Below, one piece after another: positions 9,153 to 21,200 of a stretch of 27,999 nt of DNA. The position numbers were made by a program, and so were the translations under genes. Within the stretch, counting starts at the first letter, position 1. Every line of letters begins with the position of its first letter. Origin of the DNA: a virus; IMG/VR virus record IMGVR_UViG_3300006350_000167, positions 1 to 27,999 of that record. The stretch is one strand, 5' to 3'. A model generated the notes under the pieces. That model saw only the letters and a program-made list of their open reading frames with translations. It did no database searches and was not told the origin of the DNA.

Positions 9153-10624
9153 ACTACTACTATGTCACCTATCATGTTGACGTGTGATGGAATACCACAC
9201 TGATACTTGTAAGTTGTGCCTGCACTCAATGTTTGTGGCACTGTCCAGAATTGGACTCCTGATTGAGATCCACTAACACCACTGACTGCAGATCCATTTT
9301 GAGATACATTAATTTCAAATGGATGTGATCCTCCTGTTGTGTTATTAAATCTATAAGTAAATCCTCTATAGACATATATTGTAGGATTGTCAGATCCAGT
9401 TGGTAAACCACCACCATCAAATCTATAACCAGCTGTTGCATTACTAGTGATTATGAAACTAATAGTTGGAGATTCGCTCGCAATCCATGCTGATCCATCA
9501 TAGACTAAGTTATCATTCTCACTTGCTGAAGGGAATGATGCAGTGTTTGTAATTGTAAGAGTGTTACTTGAAACAGCAGTTGTGATACCTGTGCCACCTG
9601 CAATAGTAAATCCAGAGTTACTTGCAACAGCAGTATAACTTCCACTATCACCTGATACAGATTGTAATACATTCTGCACAATGTTAGGTGAATCGTTTGT
9701 TATAGTAATAGCACCTGCGTTGAGGTTAGTGCTAATACCAGTGCCACCTAAGAAGTTAAGGGTGTCTGTAGTTACTGTAGCAGTTGTAGTGCCATTATCA
9801 GCACCAAATGTTTCAAACAAATTCTGGTCAGGATCACCAAGTGCACCTGTCATAGTAACTGTAAGTGTATCTCCTACCAATGCAGTGGAGATGTTTGTGC
9901 CACCTACAATATTAAATGTGTCATTTGCAGCAGACGCTGTTGTTGTGCCAGTATCACCTGTAAATGTTTCAAATAGGTTTTGTGTTGTGCCACCGCCACC
10001 TGTTGCTGTTTCATCATTAGCAGGCTCCCATTTTGAAGATGTGCCATTCCATTTCAATACTTGACCGTCAGAAGGTCCTCCATTTACTGTAGTATCTACG
10101 TCAGTTAGTATAGAAATACCATCAGTGGCATCGAGAAGTTGTGTCCAACTGCTGTGTGCAACATATGCTTTTCCTGTGCCATTTACATATCCAAGCATAC
10201 CTTGATGTGCAGTGACATCAGGAAGATCGCTCAATAATGCATAAGGAGATGTCCACTTTAAATATCCATCTGCACCATCTACATATACCTTTCTACTACC
10301 TTGACTACCTGCTTTGAATTCAATATCTCCTGTTGTATCTGGCTCGATAACAATATTGCCTGCACTTTCAGAAATAATTTTAAATGCTTTAACATTAAGG
10401 TCTGCACTTAGAGAATCGAAGTGTGATTCTGTAAACGCAGTGCCAGTCCATCGCAACACTTGATCATTGACAGGTGCTCCGATATTAACTTGTAAGTTGG
10501 TATCATTTCCTAGGTTAGTATATAACTCATCAATGACGCTATTTAATTTGATAGCACCATCTCTCAGGGTATCACCTGTGCCGTCATTCGCAGCTGATCC
10601 AACATTTAGATTTTGCTTAGCCAT
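9149..10624 (-). CDS. Fibre-like virion protein with C-terminal cupredoxin-like domain
   Basis: This 491-residue protein looks like a short tail or neck fibre. The N terminus NLNVGSAANDGTGDTLRDGA, followed by KLNSVIDELYTNLG, is an attachment-type segment I recognise from fibres of T4-like marine phages. Two fibre motifs follow (VLRWTGTAFTES and VLKWNGTSSKWEP). Residues about 215-360 hold three repeats beginning NLFETF or NVLQSV. The last 104 residues form a separate domain ending KYQCGIPSHVNMIGDIVVV, with a cupredoxin-like His/Cys/His/Met arrangement (His 434, Cys 476, His 481, Met 484). The start is ATG at 10624 with no evident Shine-Dalgarno, 25 nt after the upstream stop; the stop overlaps the next gene as ATGA. 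Location in the virion and host target are inference. Confidence 0.82.
   Translation of the reverse strand: MAKQNLNVGSAANDGTGDTLRDGAIKLNSVIDELYTNLGNDTNLQVNIGAPVNDQVLRWTGTAFTESHFDSLSADLNVKAFKIISESAGNIVIEPDTTGDIEFKAGSQGSRKVYVDGADGYLKWTSPYALLSDLPDVTAHQGMLGYVNGTGKAYVAHSSWTQLLDATDGISILTDVDTTVNGGPSDGQVLKWNGTSSKWEPANDETATGGGGTTQNLFETFTGDTGTTTASAANDTFNIVGGTNISTALVGDTLTVTMTGALGDPDQNLFETFGADNGTTTATVTTDTLNFLGGTGISTNLNAGAITITNDSPNIVQNVLQSVSGDSGSYTAVASNSGFTIAGGTGITTAVSSNTLTITNTASFPSASENDNLVYDGSAWIASESPTISFIITSNATAGYRFDGGGLPTGSDNPTIYVYRGFTYRFNNTTGGSHPFEINVSQNGSAVSGVSGSQSGVQFWTVPQTLSAGTTYKYQCGIPSHVNMIGDIVVV
9152..9463 (-). other. Cupredoxin-like domain at fibre C terminus
   Basis: Residues 388-491 of the fibre-like protein form an all-beta segment with NPTIYVYRGFTYRFN, GGSHPFEI and, near the end, C-x4-H-x2-M. 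Type I copper proteins bind copper through one early His and a late Cys-His-Met cluster, and that order is kept here. The spacing in the late cluster differs from plastocyanin (C-x2-H-x4-M). Copper binding is therefore possible but unproven; the fold may be kept only as a stable fibre tip. Confidence 0.6.
9540..9985 (-). repeat. Three fibre-shaft repeats in the 491-aa protein
   Basis: Three consecutive protein repeats of about 45 residues share the frame (N)-L-F-E-T-F, a Gly/Asp/Thr-rich turn, a strand with FNIVGGTNIST or a variant, then a strand such as LTVTMTG. The copies are NLFETFTGDTGTTTAS..., NLFETFGADNGTTTAT... and NVLQSVSGDSGSYTAV.... The DNA also shows repeated wording (for example the reverse complement of gtttcaaa-type segments), which suggests fairly recent duplication of the first two copies. 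Confidence 0.65.
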
Positions 10625-10649
10625 GGTAGGTAGTTTTCTACAGTGTTAT

Positions 10650-12230
10650 TTAGGTTGCATCGTATGTAACTGACGTGGTGTCATACTTCACTGCGGTAGA
10701 TGAGAAGTCAGTATCGCCTTGTCCACCACCTATTCCTGATACAGATAACGTTGCAACGTTAGACATTAGTGGTGAGTTACTTGCATTATTAGCGGGTGCA
10801 GGTCCTCGTAATTCAACTTTATACTTGTAGTTGGACATGTATCCCAACGCAGTAAATGATAGTGAGTTGCTTGTTGCACCAGTAACTTGTGCATATGCAA
10901 ATCCATCATCAGTTGATCTATACCATTGATATGAAATAGGTCCTGGTATAGGAGAAACATTTGCTTGGACTGTAAAGGTAACAGTTGTATTGACAGATGC
11001 TGTAGCACTTTGAGGTTGTGCAGTAATTTGCAGTGTAGGTGTAACAGGAGGTGCTCCACCGTCTCCACCTTCTTGTGCAGGAGGTGCTGCTGCTCCATTG
11101 TTTGCAGGTTGATTTATACTCTCTCTAGTCATATTCCCAACCATATATGGGAATGCTGCTTCTCCTACAGAGTCAATAGATATAAAATATGCATAAGTCC
11201 CATTTGGAAATTCTGGGGTTACACAGTATCTACCATTGTGAAAATCTAAATCACCTAGACCATCAATATATTCCCAGTCCTGCACTAAAGATCCTGCAGG
11301 AGGGTTTTGTGCAGTAGTGCCATAATCAGGTCTTCCTGCTATTTCAATATTTCTTGTCCTATAACTCGAGGACATAAAACGAGTTGTTTGTGATGCAGTA
11401 AACGGCACGTCATATCCAAAAGGTCCGTATACTGGAAATCCGTCAAAGCAATATCCTAAGATTTTACTATGACCATCAGGGTGACGCATATTGTCACCAT
11501 TAAACTGACTACTACCATAGTAGTCATTATAGTTTGCCATAGCAGAATTCTGCTTCCAACAATCTATAAAATGAGTATCATGATAATGATATTGTCCTGT
11601 TGATTCTGGGTGTCCACCACAAGAATCTTCACCAAAATCTACAGGTGAATTAGGATAATGTGCATTCCATTGAAATCCTACAGGAGGGTTACCACCTGCA
11701 CCTGCACTGGGATTATAGAATACAACTCCATTTGCAGCAATACCTATAGCACCAAGAGGAGTTTCTATACGTCCATTTCTTTGATCATAATATGTGTATG
11801 TGCCTGTTGGTATTGTTTGTGAATCTGCAACAATAAGATCTAATCTTTGGTCTGTGGCGAGCCAGCATTCCCCTGCAATGGACGTAAATGTTGTCCCTCT
11901 AAATATAAATCGTTGTTTCCTACCGTCAGAAAAGATAAAGAAAAGATGATCGCCAGGAGCAATAGTTTGGGCAGCAAATAAAGCATTGTCATTAACTGAT
12001 ATATTTACAGAGATAACAAATCCACTTTGGAAGTATGTGTTATCATCAAATGTCCTCTCAACACCAAACTCACCACCACGATATCTAAACGTATGTGCAA
12101 ATGCCTGCTCTGTAACCGCATTAGGATTATTCAGATTAGGAAACGTGCCATAACTTACTGGATCAGGTAGACCATCACCAGTTACGGCAAGTTGTTTAGT
12201 TGCTGACGTGTATGTTGCTGTAGCGGTCAT
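10650..12230 (-). CDS. YHYH-domain protein with C-terminal Ig-like domain
   Basis: This 526-residue protein carries the YHYH protein domain at about residues 160-370. It shows SCGGHPESTGQYHYHDTHF (YHYH near 213), HPDGHSKILGYCFDGFPVYG near 253-272, and DWEYIDGLGDLDFHNGRYC near 330. Several His and Cys residues are conserved-looking, so metal binding or disulphides are possible; the biochemical role of YHYH proteins is not known to me. A Pro/Gly-rich linker near 385 (NNGAAAPPAQEGGDGG) leads to an Ig-like domain. The ATG at 12230 overlaps the giant gene's stop as ATGA, with no Shine-Dalgarno, so it is probably translated by re-initiation. The stop is TAA, 25 nt before the fibre gene. Placement among virion genes suggests a decoration or host-contact protein; this is inference. 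Confidence 0.85.
   Translation of the reverse strand: MTATATYTSATKQLAVTGDGLPDPVSYGTFPNLNNPNAVTEQAFAHTFRYRGGEFGVERTFDDNTYFQSGFVISVNISVNDNALFAAQTIAPGDHLFFIFSDGRKQRFIFRGTTFTSIAGECWLATDQRLDLIVADSQTIPTGTYTYYDQRNGRIETPLGAIGIAANGVVFYNPSAGAGGNPPVGFQWNAHYPNSPVDFGEDSCGGHPESTGQYHYHDTHFIDCWKQNSAMANYNDYYGSSQFNGDNMRHPDGHSKILGYCFDGFPVYGPFGYDVPFTASQTTRFMSSSYRTRNIEIAGRPDYGTTAQNPPAGSLVQDWEYIDGLGDLDFHNGRYCVTPEFPNGTYAYFISIDSVGEAAFPYMVGNMTRESINQPANNGAAAPPAQEGGDGGAPPVTPTLQITAQPQSATASVNTTVTFTVQANVSPIPGPISYQWYRSTDDGFAYAQVTGATSNSLSFTALGYMSNYKYKVELRGPAPANNASNSPLMSNVATLSVSGIGGGQGDTDFSSTAVKYDTTSVTYDAT
10735..11040 (-). other. Ig-like domain of the YHYH protein
   Basis: The segment begins LQITAQPQSATASVNTTVTF, continues with ISYQWYRSTDDG and ends with YKVELRG and ATLSVSG. 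The core Trp in YQW and the alternating strand pattern are typical of Ig-like domains on phage virion proteins, which often give weak, reversible binding to carbohydrates. A related domain closes the giant protein next door. Confidence 0.7.
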
Positions 12231-15200
12231 GCGTCGTCGAAGATTTGATCAGGAGTGAAGTTAGAGATCACCGTGGATCCGATCTGGACAGATAGGATAG
12301 CGGAGAAGGAGTAAACAGGTGTTGCTCCCGCTGCAGTTATCGCTACTCTGTATTCATCACCATCATCTTGTTGTGTGGTAAAGTTAGTAGGATATGCTGC
12401 TTGGTTTCCACCAATAATGTTAGACCAGACAGTTGTGCCATAGTCTTTCTTCTGCCACTGATAGTTAAGTGTAGTAGTATTTAGTTGACCATCGGATGCC
12501 CTTACAAAGTCAGCAACCACGGTGAATGTTGCAGTTTGACCTTGGTTAACAGTCACGTTAACTGGGTTGATATTGATTCTAATTAAACCAGGATCAACAA
12601 CGATTGGATTACCCTGTTGATCAATACCCTCACCTGCGTAGATGTCAAATCCATTATTTACAGGTGATCCTGTAGGTGTAACAAAGTCATCCTCAACAGT
12701 TGTAAGTGCAGCAACTATAGGTAGTGAATATCCACCACCAGGTGCTTTTACGTCGATCCTTTGGATACCCATCATAGGCACCAAACGACCATCGAAACCA
12801 GTAGAGGAGATAATCTCAACGTTAGGTTTAGATGTATAACCATCGCCAGGATTGGTTACAGTAGCAGAAATAATTTGTCCACTAGTAATATTTGCAAGTG
12901 CCTCTGCGTTTCTACCCTTAACTGATCCTGTATATTCAAATGTAATCAAGGAGTTAGAAGATTCAATTAGAGCAACTTCTCTTGGGAATTCTTCACCCTC
13001 GATGTCTAATTGGTCACCTGCCTCAATCGGTGGGACAACAGTTGCAGATATAACGTCAGCATCAGATCCAATGTAAGAGAATCCAACGAATGTTGCTCCT
13101 GCTCTTGGGACTTCAGCAAAGATTATCCTAGATCCAACAATCTCATATGACACACCTGGCTCCTGTATGATACCATTGAGTGATACGAGTATGTTGTTTT
13201 CTGGTAAGATCGTTGCAGATGAAACACCTTCTGTCAATGTTAATGAGTAGAAGATTCCATCTAACTTTAAGTTAAAGGAAGATCTTAGTGAATCAAATTC
13301 AAATCCAATATCATCAAGTTGTCTTAGTTTACCAACGTAGTATCCAATAAACTCAGATCCAATCTCAGGTGGCTCTGTAAACTGTATCTTGTCAGAGAAT
13401 GCAGTGTATGCATTAATAGCACCTGGTGGTTGTAGAATACCATTAACGAAGATGAGCATGTGTCCTGCAGGATCTGGGAAGTATGCTTGTCCATTCTCAA
13501 CAGATAGTGAGAAGTTTTGCTGCACACCGTCAAATCCTCTGAAGTAACGATCAACACGTCCAACCAATGTCCTTGCATCAGATACAGCAGCTGACCATCC
13601 ATCGTCACCCTTAATAGTCATGTTGTCATAAAAATCACCGACTGCCTGCTCAACCCATATTCTTGCAGTAATACCTTGCTGCTCAATCTTAGAAATCTTA
13701 GCGTAAGAAGTATATGTGTTTTGAGTTACGTTAGTTACATTGGAGTAGATAACAGGGAAGTTTGTGCCTATATCAAACTTACCAATGAATATACCTGAGT
13801 TTGTTAACTCACTCACAGCTGCACCTGTGCCTACAGGTTGGACATTACCAATCCACATCTTATGTGGTATTACAGGACTTACATTGTTATTAGGAGCTTG
13901 ATACTTAGTTACGATCGCTGTTAAACCAGGATTCTTAATAACAGTACCTATAAGCATACTAACTTCATCACCAACTTCAAATGTAGCAGCAAGACCTGCC
14001 TCAATAAATGTAGATCCAAGATCTAATTCTATAACCTCTGTGCCGTGAATAATATCATTTACTTCTGCAACTCCACCTGGTTGGTATATACCCTTAACAT
14101 CTAAGATATAGTCAGTAAGACTACCATAGATGATGTCACCAGTCTCCCATCCAGATTGAATGGTCTCAACATCCATAACAACACGACCACCATCGTTACC
14201 GATAATTGCACCTGACTTATTATCGTAGAATACGATATCTGCCTCAGTGTTATCTGCCTTCTTGAAGATCTTATCTCCAACAGCATATGCACCAAGATCA
14301 ACGTTAAGGAGTAGACGATCTGTTATAGCAGTAATGTCTGCAGTTGTTGAGCTGTCTAGTCCAACAAGAGTATCTCCAACTGCCCAGTTAGGTCCTGTCT
14401 TATCTACAACTCTTAGGATAATTTCTGTGTTACCAGTGTTGTAGTTTTGCTGTAATATCTTACCTACAGCAGTTGCATCACCAGACTTGAATACATTTTC
14501 ACCGTTAGTGAATTTAGAAACGCCAGGATCTGATGGGTTGCCAAGTTTAACATATAAGAATGTTTCTCTGACAGATGCTTCGTTAAAGGACTGTGATCCA
14601 ATCTCAGAAAATACATCAGATTGTGTGCCGTAAAGGACATCAGCATCAAGGAATCCACCTGAGTATGGAGTCTCTACATTAGGATCACCGTAAGTTGTTG
14701 TTGCTCTATTGATACCAGATCTTACAAGGACTTGGAAGATATGAGATGATGCTGCAGTATCGTCAAATTCTAATGCTCTAAATCTACCATCATGAGTTGG
14801 GACAGCACCTATTTCAAAGAATGTTGCCTCAGCATTTAAGATATAATATAAAGATTGACCTGTTGTGCCACCTAGTGTGCTACCAGATGCAGGGATGTAT
14901 TGTACAACATCACCACGTCTGAAGAAGTTAGCACGGTAAATTCTGACTCTAAACTCTGCTCTATCATACCCTGCACGAACTGTGGGAGTAAGAGATACAA
15001 GAGCAGGATCTGTATTCCAGTCAAATCCTTCGTTGTATACAACGTGTCTGTTGTGGACGTCAGTATTAGCAATCCATGTAGTCTTCGCCTCAGTAGAGAA
15101 TTTAGATTGCTCAAGTGCAAATTCAAATACGTTAATACTAGAATCCATATTGAATTCTGTTGCTTCCTGATTCCATTCTGTTCTAAGAGCAGGAATGTAA

Positions 15201-18200
15201 AGTCCAGGATCTGCGACGTAAGGAATCCAACCTGCACCGTCAGGAGCATATATGATTGACTTACAATATTCTCTAACACGAGTCATATGATAGATTAGAT
15301 GTGTCCTAACAATTCCTGTGTAGACAATCATATTTCCATCACCATCAAACCAGTTACTAATAGAATCAAATGCCTCAGCATTACCACCTGTAACAAGGTC
15401 ATAAATTACAGCATGAATTATTTGATCTGCAAAGTCTGCATCACCTGCGTAACTAGGATAGAATGCAACAGTTTGATCATATGCTCTCTTCTTAATAGCA
15501 GGTTTGTTGAAGAGAATCATCTTCGCTGCCATCTTATTACTTGTTGATCCACCTGATAAGGTCTCATACATGACCTTATACTTCTTCTCAATCTCTAGTT
15601 TGACATCATAACACTTACCTGCATTATAGAGATTAGATGTAGGTGATGTAGGAGCAGTCTCTGTGACAGTTGTGCCATAGTAAGTAAGACCATTTCCTGC
15701 TACAGCAGCGTCAATACCACCTTCAAGAATTGCCATCAAAGTATTGATTGCAGCAGCTTGAGTAGGACAGGTTTGATTCCACTGTGTTGCTTGATTGTCA
15801 AATGTGACAGATACATCTCTAAGTGGGACATCTCCACTATATTTTGTTGGCCAGATGTTTGGTAGTGTTGGGGTAAATGATCCAGATAGACCATTAGGAT
15901 ATGTTGTTGTATCAGATCCTGTAGGATCATTGATAGTATCAGTAACTATACTAATAAGTCTATTAACTTCTGTATCTACATCAGAGTCACTTACAGCACT
16001 CATATTTCCTGATCCAGTTACCCACTTATCTTCAATGTCAGTAATTGGGACAAACTCAGCACCGTTTGTTGCATGTCTGGAAGGTGTAGTGCCTTGGTAT
16101 ATTTGCTTGGCAATATCTCTAGCAGTATTTGTAATCCAAGTTACTTCATTTACAACACCTGCGATATGTTGGATAACTCCATTCTCAACATAGTATCCTG
16201 CACCAAGTGCAACCATGTTGTCACCACCATATTCTAGGTTGAATGTATGCCACGCAAGCACATCAGCAACGTCATGGACACAATCGATAGATCCTGCAGC
16301 AACGATACTTTCGTGATCAGCACTTACAAATGCATGAGTATATTGCTGACCTGCAGGTGATGCACCAACGTTAACTGTTACAGTGCCACTCTGTTTTATC
16401 AATGCACCAGATGTTGCACTTACAAATGTATGAGGATATTGTTGTCCAACTTGTGAAGGATAAACATTAACTGCAATATTGTCATCATCAATCTTAGTTA
16501 CTATCAACCACTTATTATTAGCAGGGTCAGTAGATCTTGGATAATCGTGGTTTGTGCTGTTTCCATCTTGTGTGCAAGTAAATCTAATACCATCTGTTGC
16601 AATCTTAATTCTATTTCCAGTTACAAGTCCATGACCTGCAGATGTAATTGTCAAAATACCAGTTGTTTCTTGGTATGATGCATTTGTAATATTTGCAGTC
16701 CCAGTGCCAACAGCAGTTACAGCAACTGTCTTATTATAGTAAGGATCAGTTGTCCTAGGATATGAATGATTAGATGCATTATTATCCTGACTGCATGTAA
16801 ATGTCAATGAGTTAGGAGCAATCATTAAACGATTACCAACATTGAATACATGGTCAGGAATTGTCATTACCATGTCACCAGTTGCAGAGTTGTAAGTGAT
16901 GTTTGTAGGTGTTAGTTTTTGTCCACCAAAATCATCACCCCACTTAATAGATCCTGCAAGTGCACTCTGGAATTGGTGAGTATACTGCTGACCTTGTGGT
17001 GATGCTCCAACGTTTATAGTAATGGTTGTTTGTGATATATCTTCTACAAGAATATTCTTTTCATATACAGGATCAGTTGTCCTTGGATATGGATGATCTG
17101 TTGCATAGTTATCTTGTGAGCAACGTAATGTAATACCTAGAGGAGTAACTCTAACTGTGTCACCTCTTTGGATATCATGCTTACCAATGGTAACGACCAT
17201 CTTACCATTTGTAGAATTATAATTTACATCTGTAGGAGTGAATTCTTTTGTCCACAATGCACTAGATCCACCATTGATACTTAATGAAGGATACTGATCT
17301 AATCCACGACGGACTGCCTCTTCTGCAATAAATCTAATGTTTCTTTCAATAGCACGAGCAGCATATATTCTATTGTTAGATGCACCATTACGCTCATAAC
17401 TTGAAAGTTGGAAAGTTACTTCGTTATGACCAGGTAAACTATCACGACCAAATCCATTTCTAATTGTTAGGATTGCCATATCTCTAGCAATCTTAAATAC
17501 AGCTTTAGATGCTTCTGTTTCACCTTCGATGTGTTTAATACCACCGTCAGATCTTACATAAAGTTTACCAATTCTATAGGTTTCAGAGTTACCACCATGA
17601 CGTAAATCATGAGCAACACCTGCCAAGATGTCAACAACATCATCTTCACAATCTACAGGGTTACCAGTTGGCACAATAAATGATCCATACTTAGAAAGGT
17701 CATTCATTGTAGAAACTGCTTCCTTAGCAATTATTCTTGCATTGTCATCAATTAAATCTGCAGCATCAAGGAATTTATTAGATCCAGTCCTTGTTTGGTC
17801 AAACTGTTTAGGATCGTAAGTAATTGTCTCATCTCTAAATGCTAATCTTGAAGTATATTGTGGTGAGTAATATTCATCTTGATAAGTTGCACTAACACCA
17901 AGAGCAGCAGAAGTTTCGCCTGGTGACATGAGTAAATTATTAATTGCTTTCTTTGCGAGCATCTCTGTATAGTGAATCGCATCAATCATTGGATTCAATT
18001 CATCAGTAATGTAAAGAATCTCATTATCACTATTCAAATAACTATCAATAACCTTCTGTGTTTCAGCATTACCACCCATAATGATGTCACCAATCACAGC
18101 AGGTAATACATGATCTTTAAGATCTCTTAGACACTTAGTATTATTTGGAATAGTTAAGAATTGGACAGGGACACTATTAATAGTTTTAGTATAAAGTGCG

Positions 18201-21200
18201 TTAATATAACCAACTGCCTCTTCTGCAATGTAGTCTCTATTCTTCCAGATTAGTGCACCTGCATCTCTAAATCTATGTCCAGTAGGAGCAAGGACGTCAG
18301 CAATATAATCACCCAATACATCTAACTGAGATTCTACTTGAGTTGTGCCAGTAAGTGCATGTGGGACACGAAGTTTAGTTGTGTATGTGCCAGTGAGGGT
18401 AGTATCAGATGTATTAATTACATACTTACAAAGTTTTACAACTTCACGCCATGCATATAGAGTTTGTAGTAACTCTTGACCAATATACTCAATTTCACCA
18501 CCTCTTGTGCGGTAGAAACGAGCAGTAACGATAACGTTATAGTTACCACCTTCTCTTAGATCTTTTACAATAGCAGGTAAGATATAATCTCTAGTATCTC
18601 TAATACAAACATTTGTGCCACTCATTGTGCCACCTGCACCGTAAGTATCGCCAGGTATTGTAAAGTCAGGGAAGAATGCCTGCATGATTCCAACTGCTTC
18701 CTCAGCAAGCCAATCACGGTTAATATCAATTATATCTGCAGCGTCTCTATAAATTTCTCTACCAAGATCTACCTCCTCAATAGTAATACGCTTATTGAGA
18801 TAATCAATAGATTTAAGTGTAGATGATGAATTGGTTAAACCAGTAAGTGTAGCATATACCTCAGTTGTAGAAACTACAAATGGTGCTTCTCCATTAATAC
18901 CAAGGACAATATTACTATTAGTAAAGTCAGGATCTGAAGAAGGAGTAATTGTAGCACCTTCATAATCACCAACACCTTTCTTAACGATAAGATTATCAAG
19001 GTTACCTATAAACTGTTGACCGTTAGAAACATCTTTACCAAGAGCAAATCTTGCAAACTCGTATGTGTTTGTATCGCTGTAAGTTGTTTGCTGCACACCA
19101 TCAATATAGATTGAAGTTACAGCAGACTTTCTAACAACAGCAATATGATGCCATCTAAGTGCAATAAGAGTATTTGAAGATGTAATAAGAGTGCTGCTAC
19201 CATTAGCGAGGATAAGTTGACCACTTCCATTCAATACTAGACTTAGACCTGTTGAGGTTGTTTGTGGACGTCTCATATCAAAGATAATTTGATTACCTGA
19301 TATTGCGTCAGCACGAAGTCTCATCTCAATAGTAAAGTCACCTGTGCCAAACTTAAAGTCATTTCTTTCTGTCTGGACAATCTGTCCAGTGTTAGGAATT
19401 CTAACTGATTTTGTGTTATTAGAAAGAGCTGATAATATTGTAATATCATCTATGGTGCAATTAGAATTAACTAGAGTAGAGTTAGTTACATATTCTCCAA
19501 TACTGAATGTGCCAGTAGCGTTACCACCATAGATCCACTTAAGACCATTGTTAGATCCTTTAATAGGAGCAGATGCGTTAGTTGTAACACCTTTAAGGTT
19601 TTCGCCAGGTAAGAATAAACCTCTTGATGGATCTTTAAATGCATATTTTGTAACACGAAGAGTTTCACCTGCACTATAACCACCATCAGTGATTGTCCTT
19701 TCAGTAGGAGCAGTCCTTGTGGCGTGTGCCATATTGTTGTTGGTATACGCAGTTGTGTATACACTCATAAGTGTATTAAATGCAGATACAACAGTTGCAC
19801 AACCATTAGTATCTGAATTAACAGGTGTTAGATCTGTGTCAAACCACTGTCTCTTTCCATGTATTCCTGTGGCAGCAAATCTAGGATAGAAGTAATCACC
19901 AAATGTCTTAGATACAAAGTGTAAGTAGTGTAATCTTACTGTGTCTCCATTAGATAATGTTGGAGTATAACTTTCTGCAAGTTGAATAGAAAGTGTGCCT
20001 CCTGCAACGTCATAAGTTGCTAAAGCAATGTCTGCAGTGTTATCTAATGTTACTGCGTTACTTGTAGCACTTACAAATGTATGTGTATAGTTACCACCTG
20101 TGATAACAGCACCAAATGCTGCACTTTGGAAGACGTGCTCATACTGACCTTGTGCAGTTGCAACACCTACGTTTACAGTAATAGTAGTAGATGTTGTATC
20201 TGTAATTGTTATTGCAGTATCATAGTATGGGTCAGTTGTCCTTGGATAAGCATGATCAGTTAGATAGTTATCTTGAGAGCATCTAAAGACTAATGATTCT
20301 TGTGCAATTTTAATAGCAGTGCCTGTCTCTAATTTGTGCTCACCAATAGTCATTACCATCACACCGCTAGATGGACTGTAGGTGATAGCAGTAGGAGTAA
20401 ATGTTATCTCAGGAGATGCACCAACGTTAACTGTAATAGATGTGTTTGCAACAACAGATTTAACTTCTAGAGGTTTGTTATAATATGGATCTTTTCCTGC
20501 TCTAGGATATGTCTTGTTAGAAGATCCACCATCCATTGTGCAATTAAATGTCAAACTATTAGCAGCGATAGAAACAAATCTACCTGCAGTAATACTATGA
20601 GATCCAATAGTTAATACTAAGTCACCAGTTACAGGATTATATGTTGCACCAGTTGGTGTAAATTGTGGTGGTGCCACAACCATCTTACCGTTACCAACAT
20701 AAGTTAATGAGTCACCTGCATTCAGTGTGACAGTTGGGACTGTCACATCAAATGTCCTAGTGGCGTTGTTTACGTTAGCAACTGTAAATGTATCTGTGCC
20801 GTTTTGTATGACACTACCTGCAATAGTCTGTGCCTCAGCGTATATTCCATTAACTTGTGATGCAGTTGTAGGAGAGTCATCATAAGCAATAGCATAAGTT
20901 GCAGCATCATATACTCTACTGTTTCCACCATACTTAATATCATAAGCAATCGCTTCAATTACATCTTTGATATCGTCTGTGCAATCAGCATCAGTTTGGT
21001 GAGGAGTAAATCCTGGATTAGCGGTCTTATAAATGTGAAGTGCTTCTGCAGCAATAAATTCTTTGTTATTAAGAAGAAGGTTTGCACCATCAATATTGAG
21101 ACTACCTTGAGGCACTGGATCAGCAAATACACCAGTAATCTTAGGACCTCCTGTGCCCTCAGATGTATATGAAGTTGTGCCTGTAAGGTTATGTGTATTT

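Noticed and set aside
9681-10064. Plus-strand open frame of 127 codons
   Set aside because: It lies entirely opposite the fibre repeats; its Val/Pro-rich repeats are the reverse reading of Thr/Gly repeats.
10647-10654. CCTAAATA as a second late promoter before the fibre gene
   Set aside because: It has two mismatches to TATAAATA and includes the TAA stop of the upstream gene; no ribosome site follows. Not distinguishable from chance.
16320-20680. Repeated DNA words (for example around tatgtaagtgca-type segments) as CRISPR or mobile repeats
   Set aside because: They are in frame, codon-spaced and diverged; they reflect the YPR and helical protein repeats.
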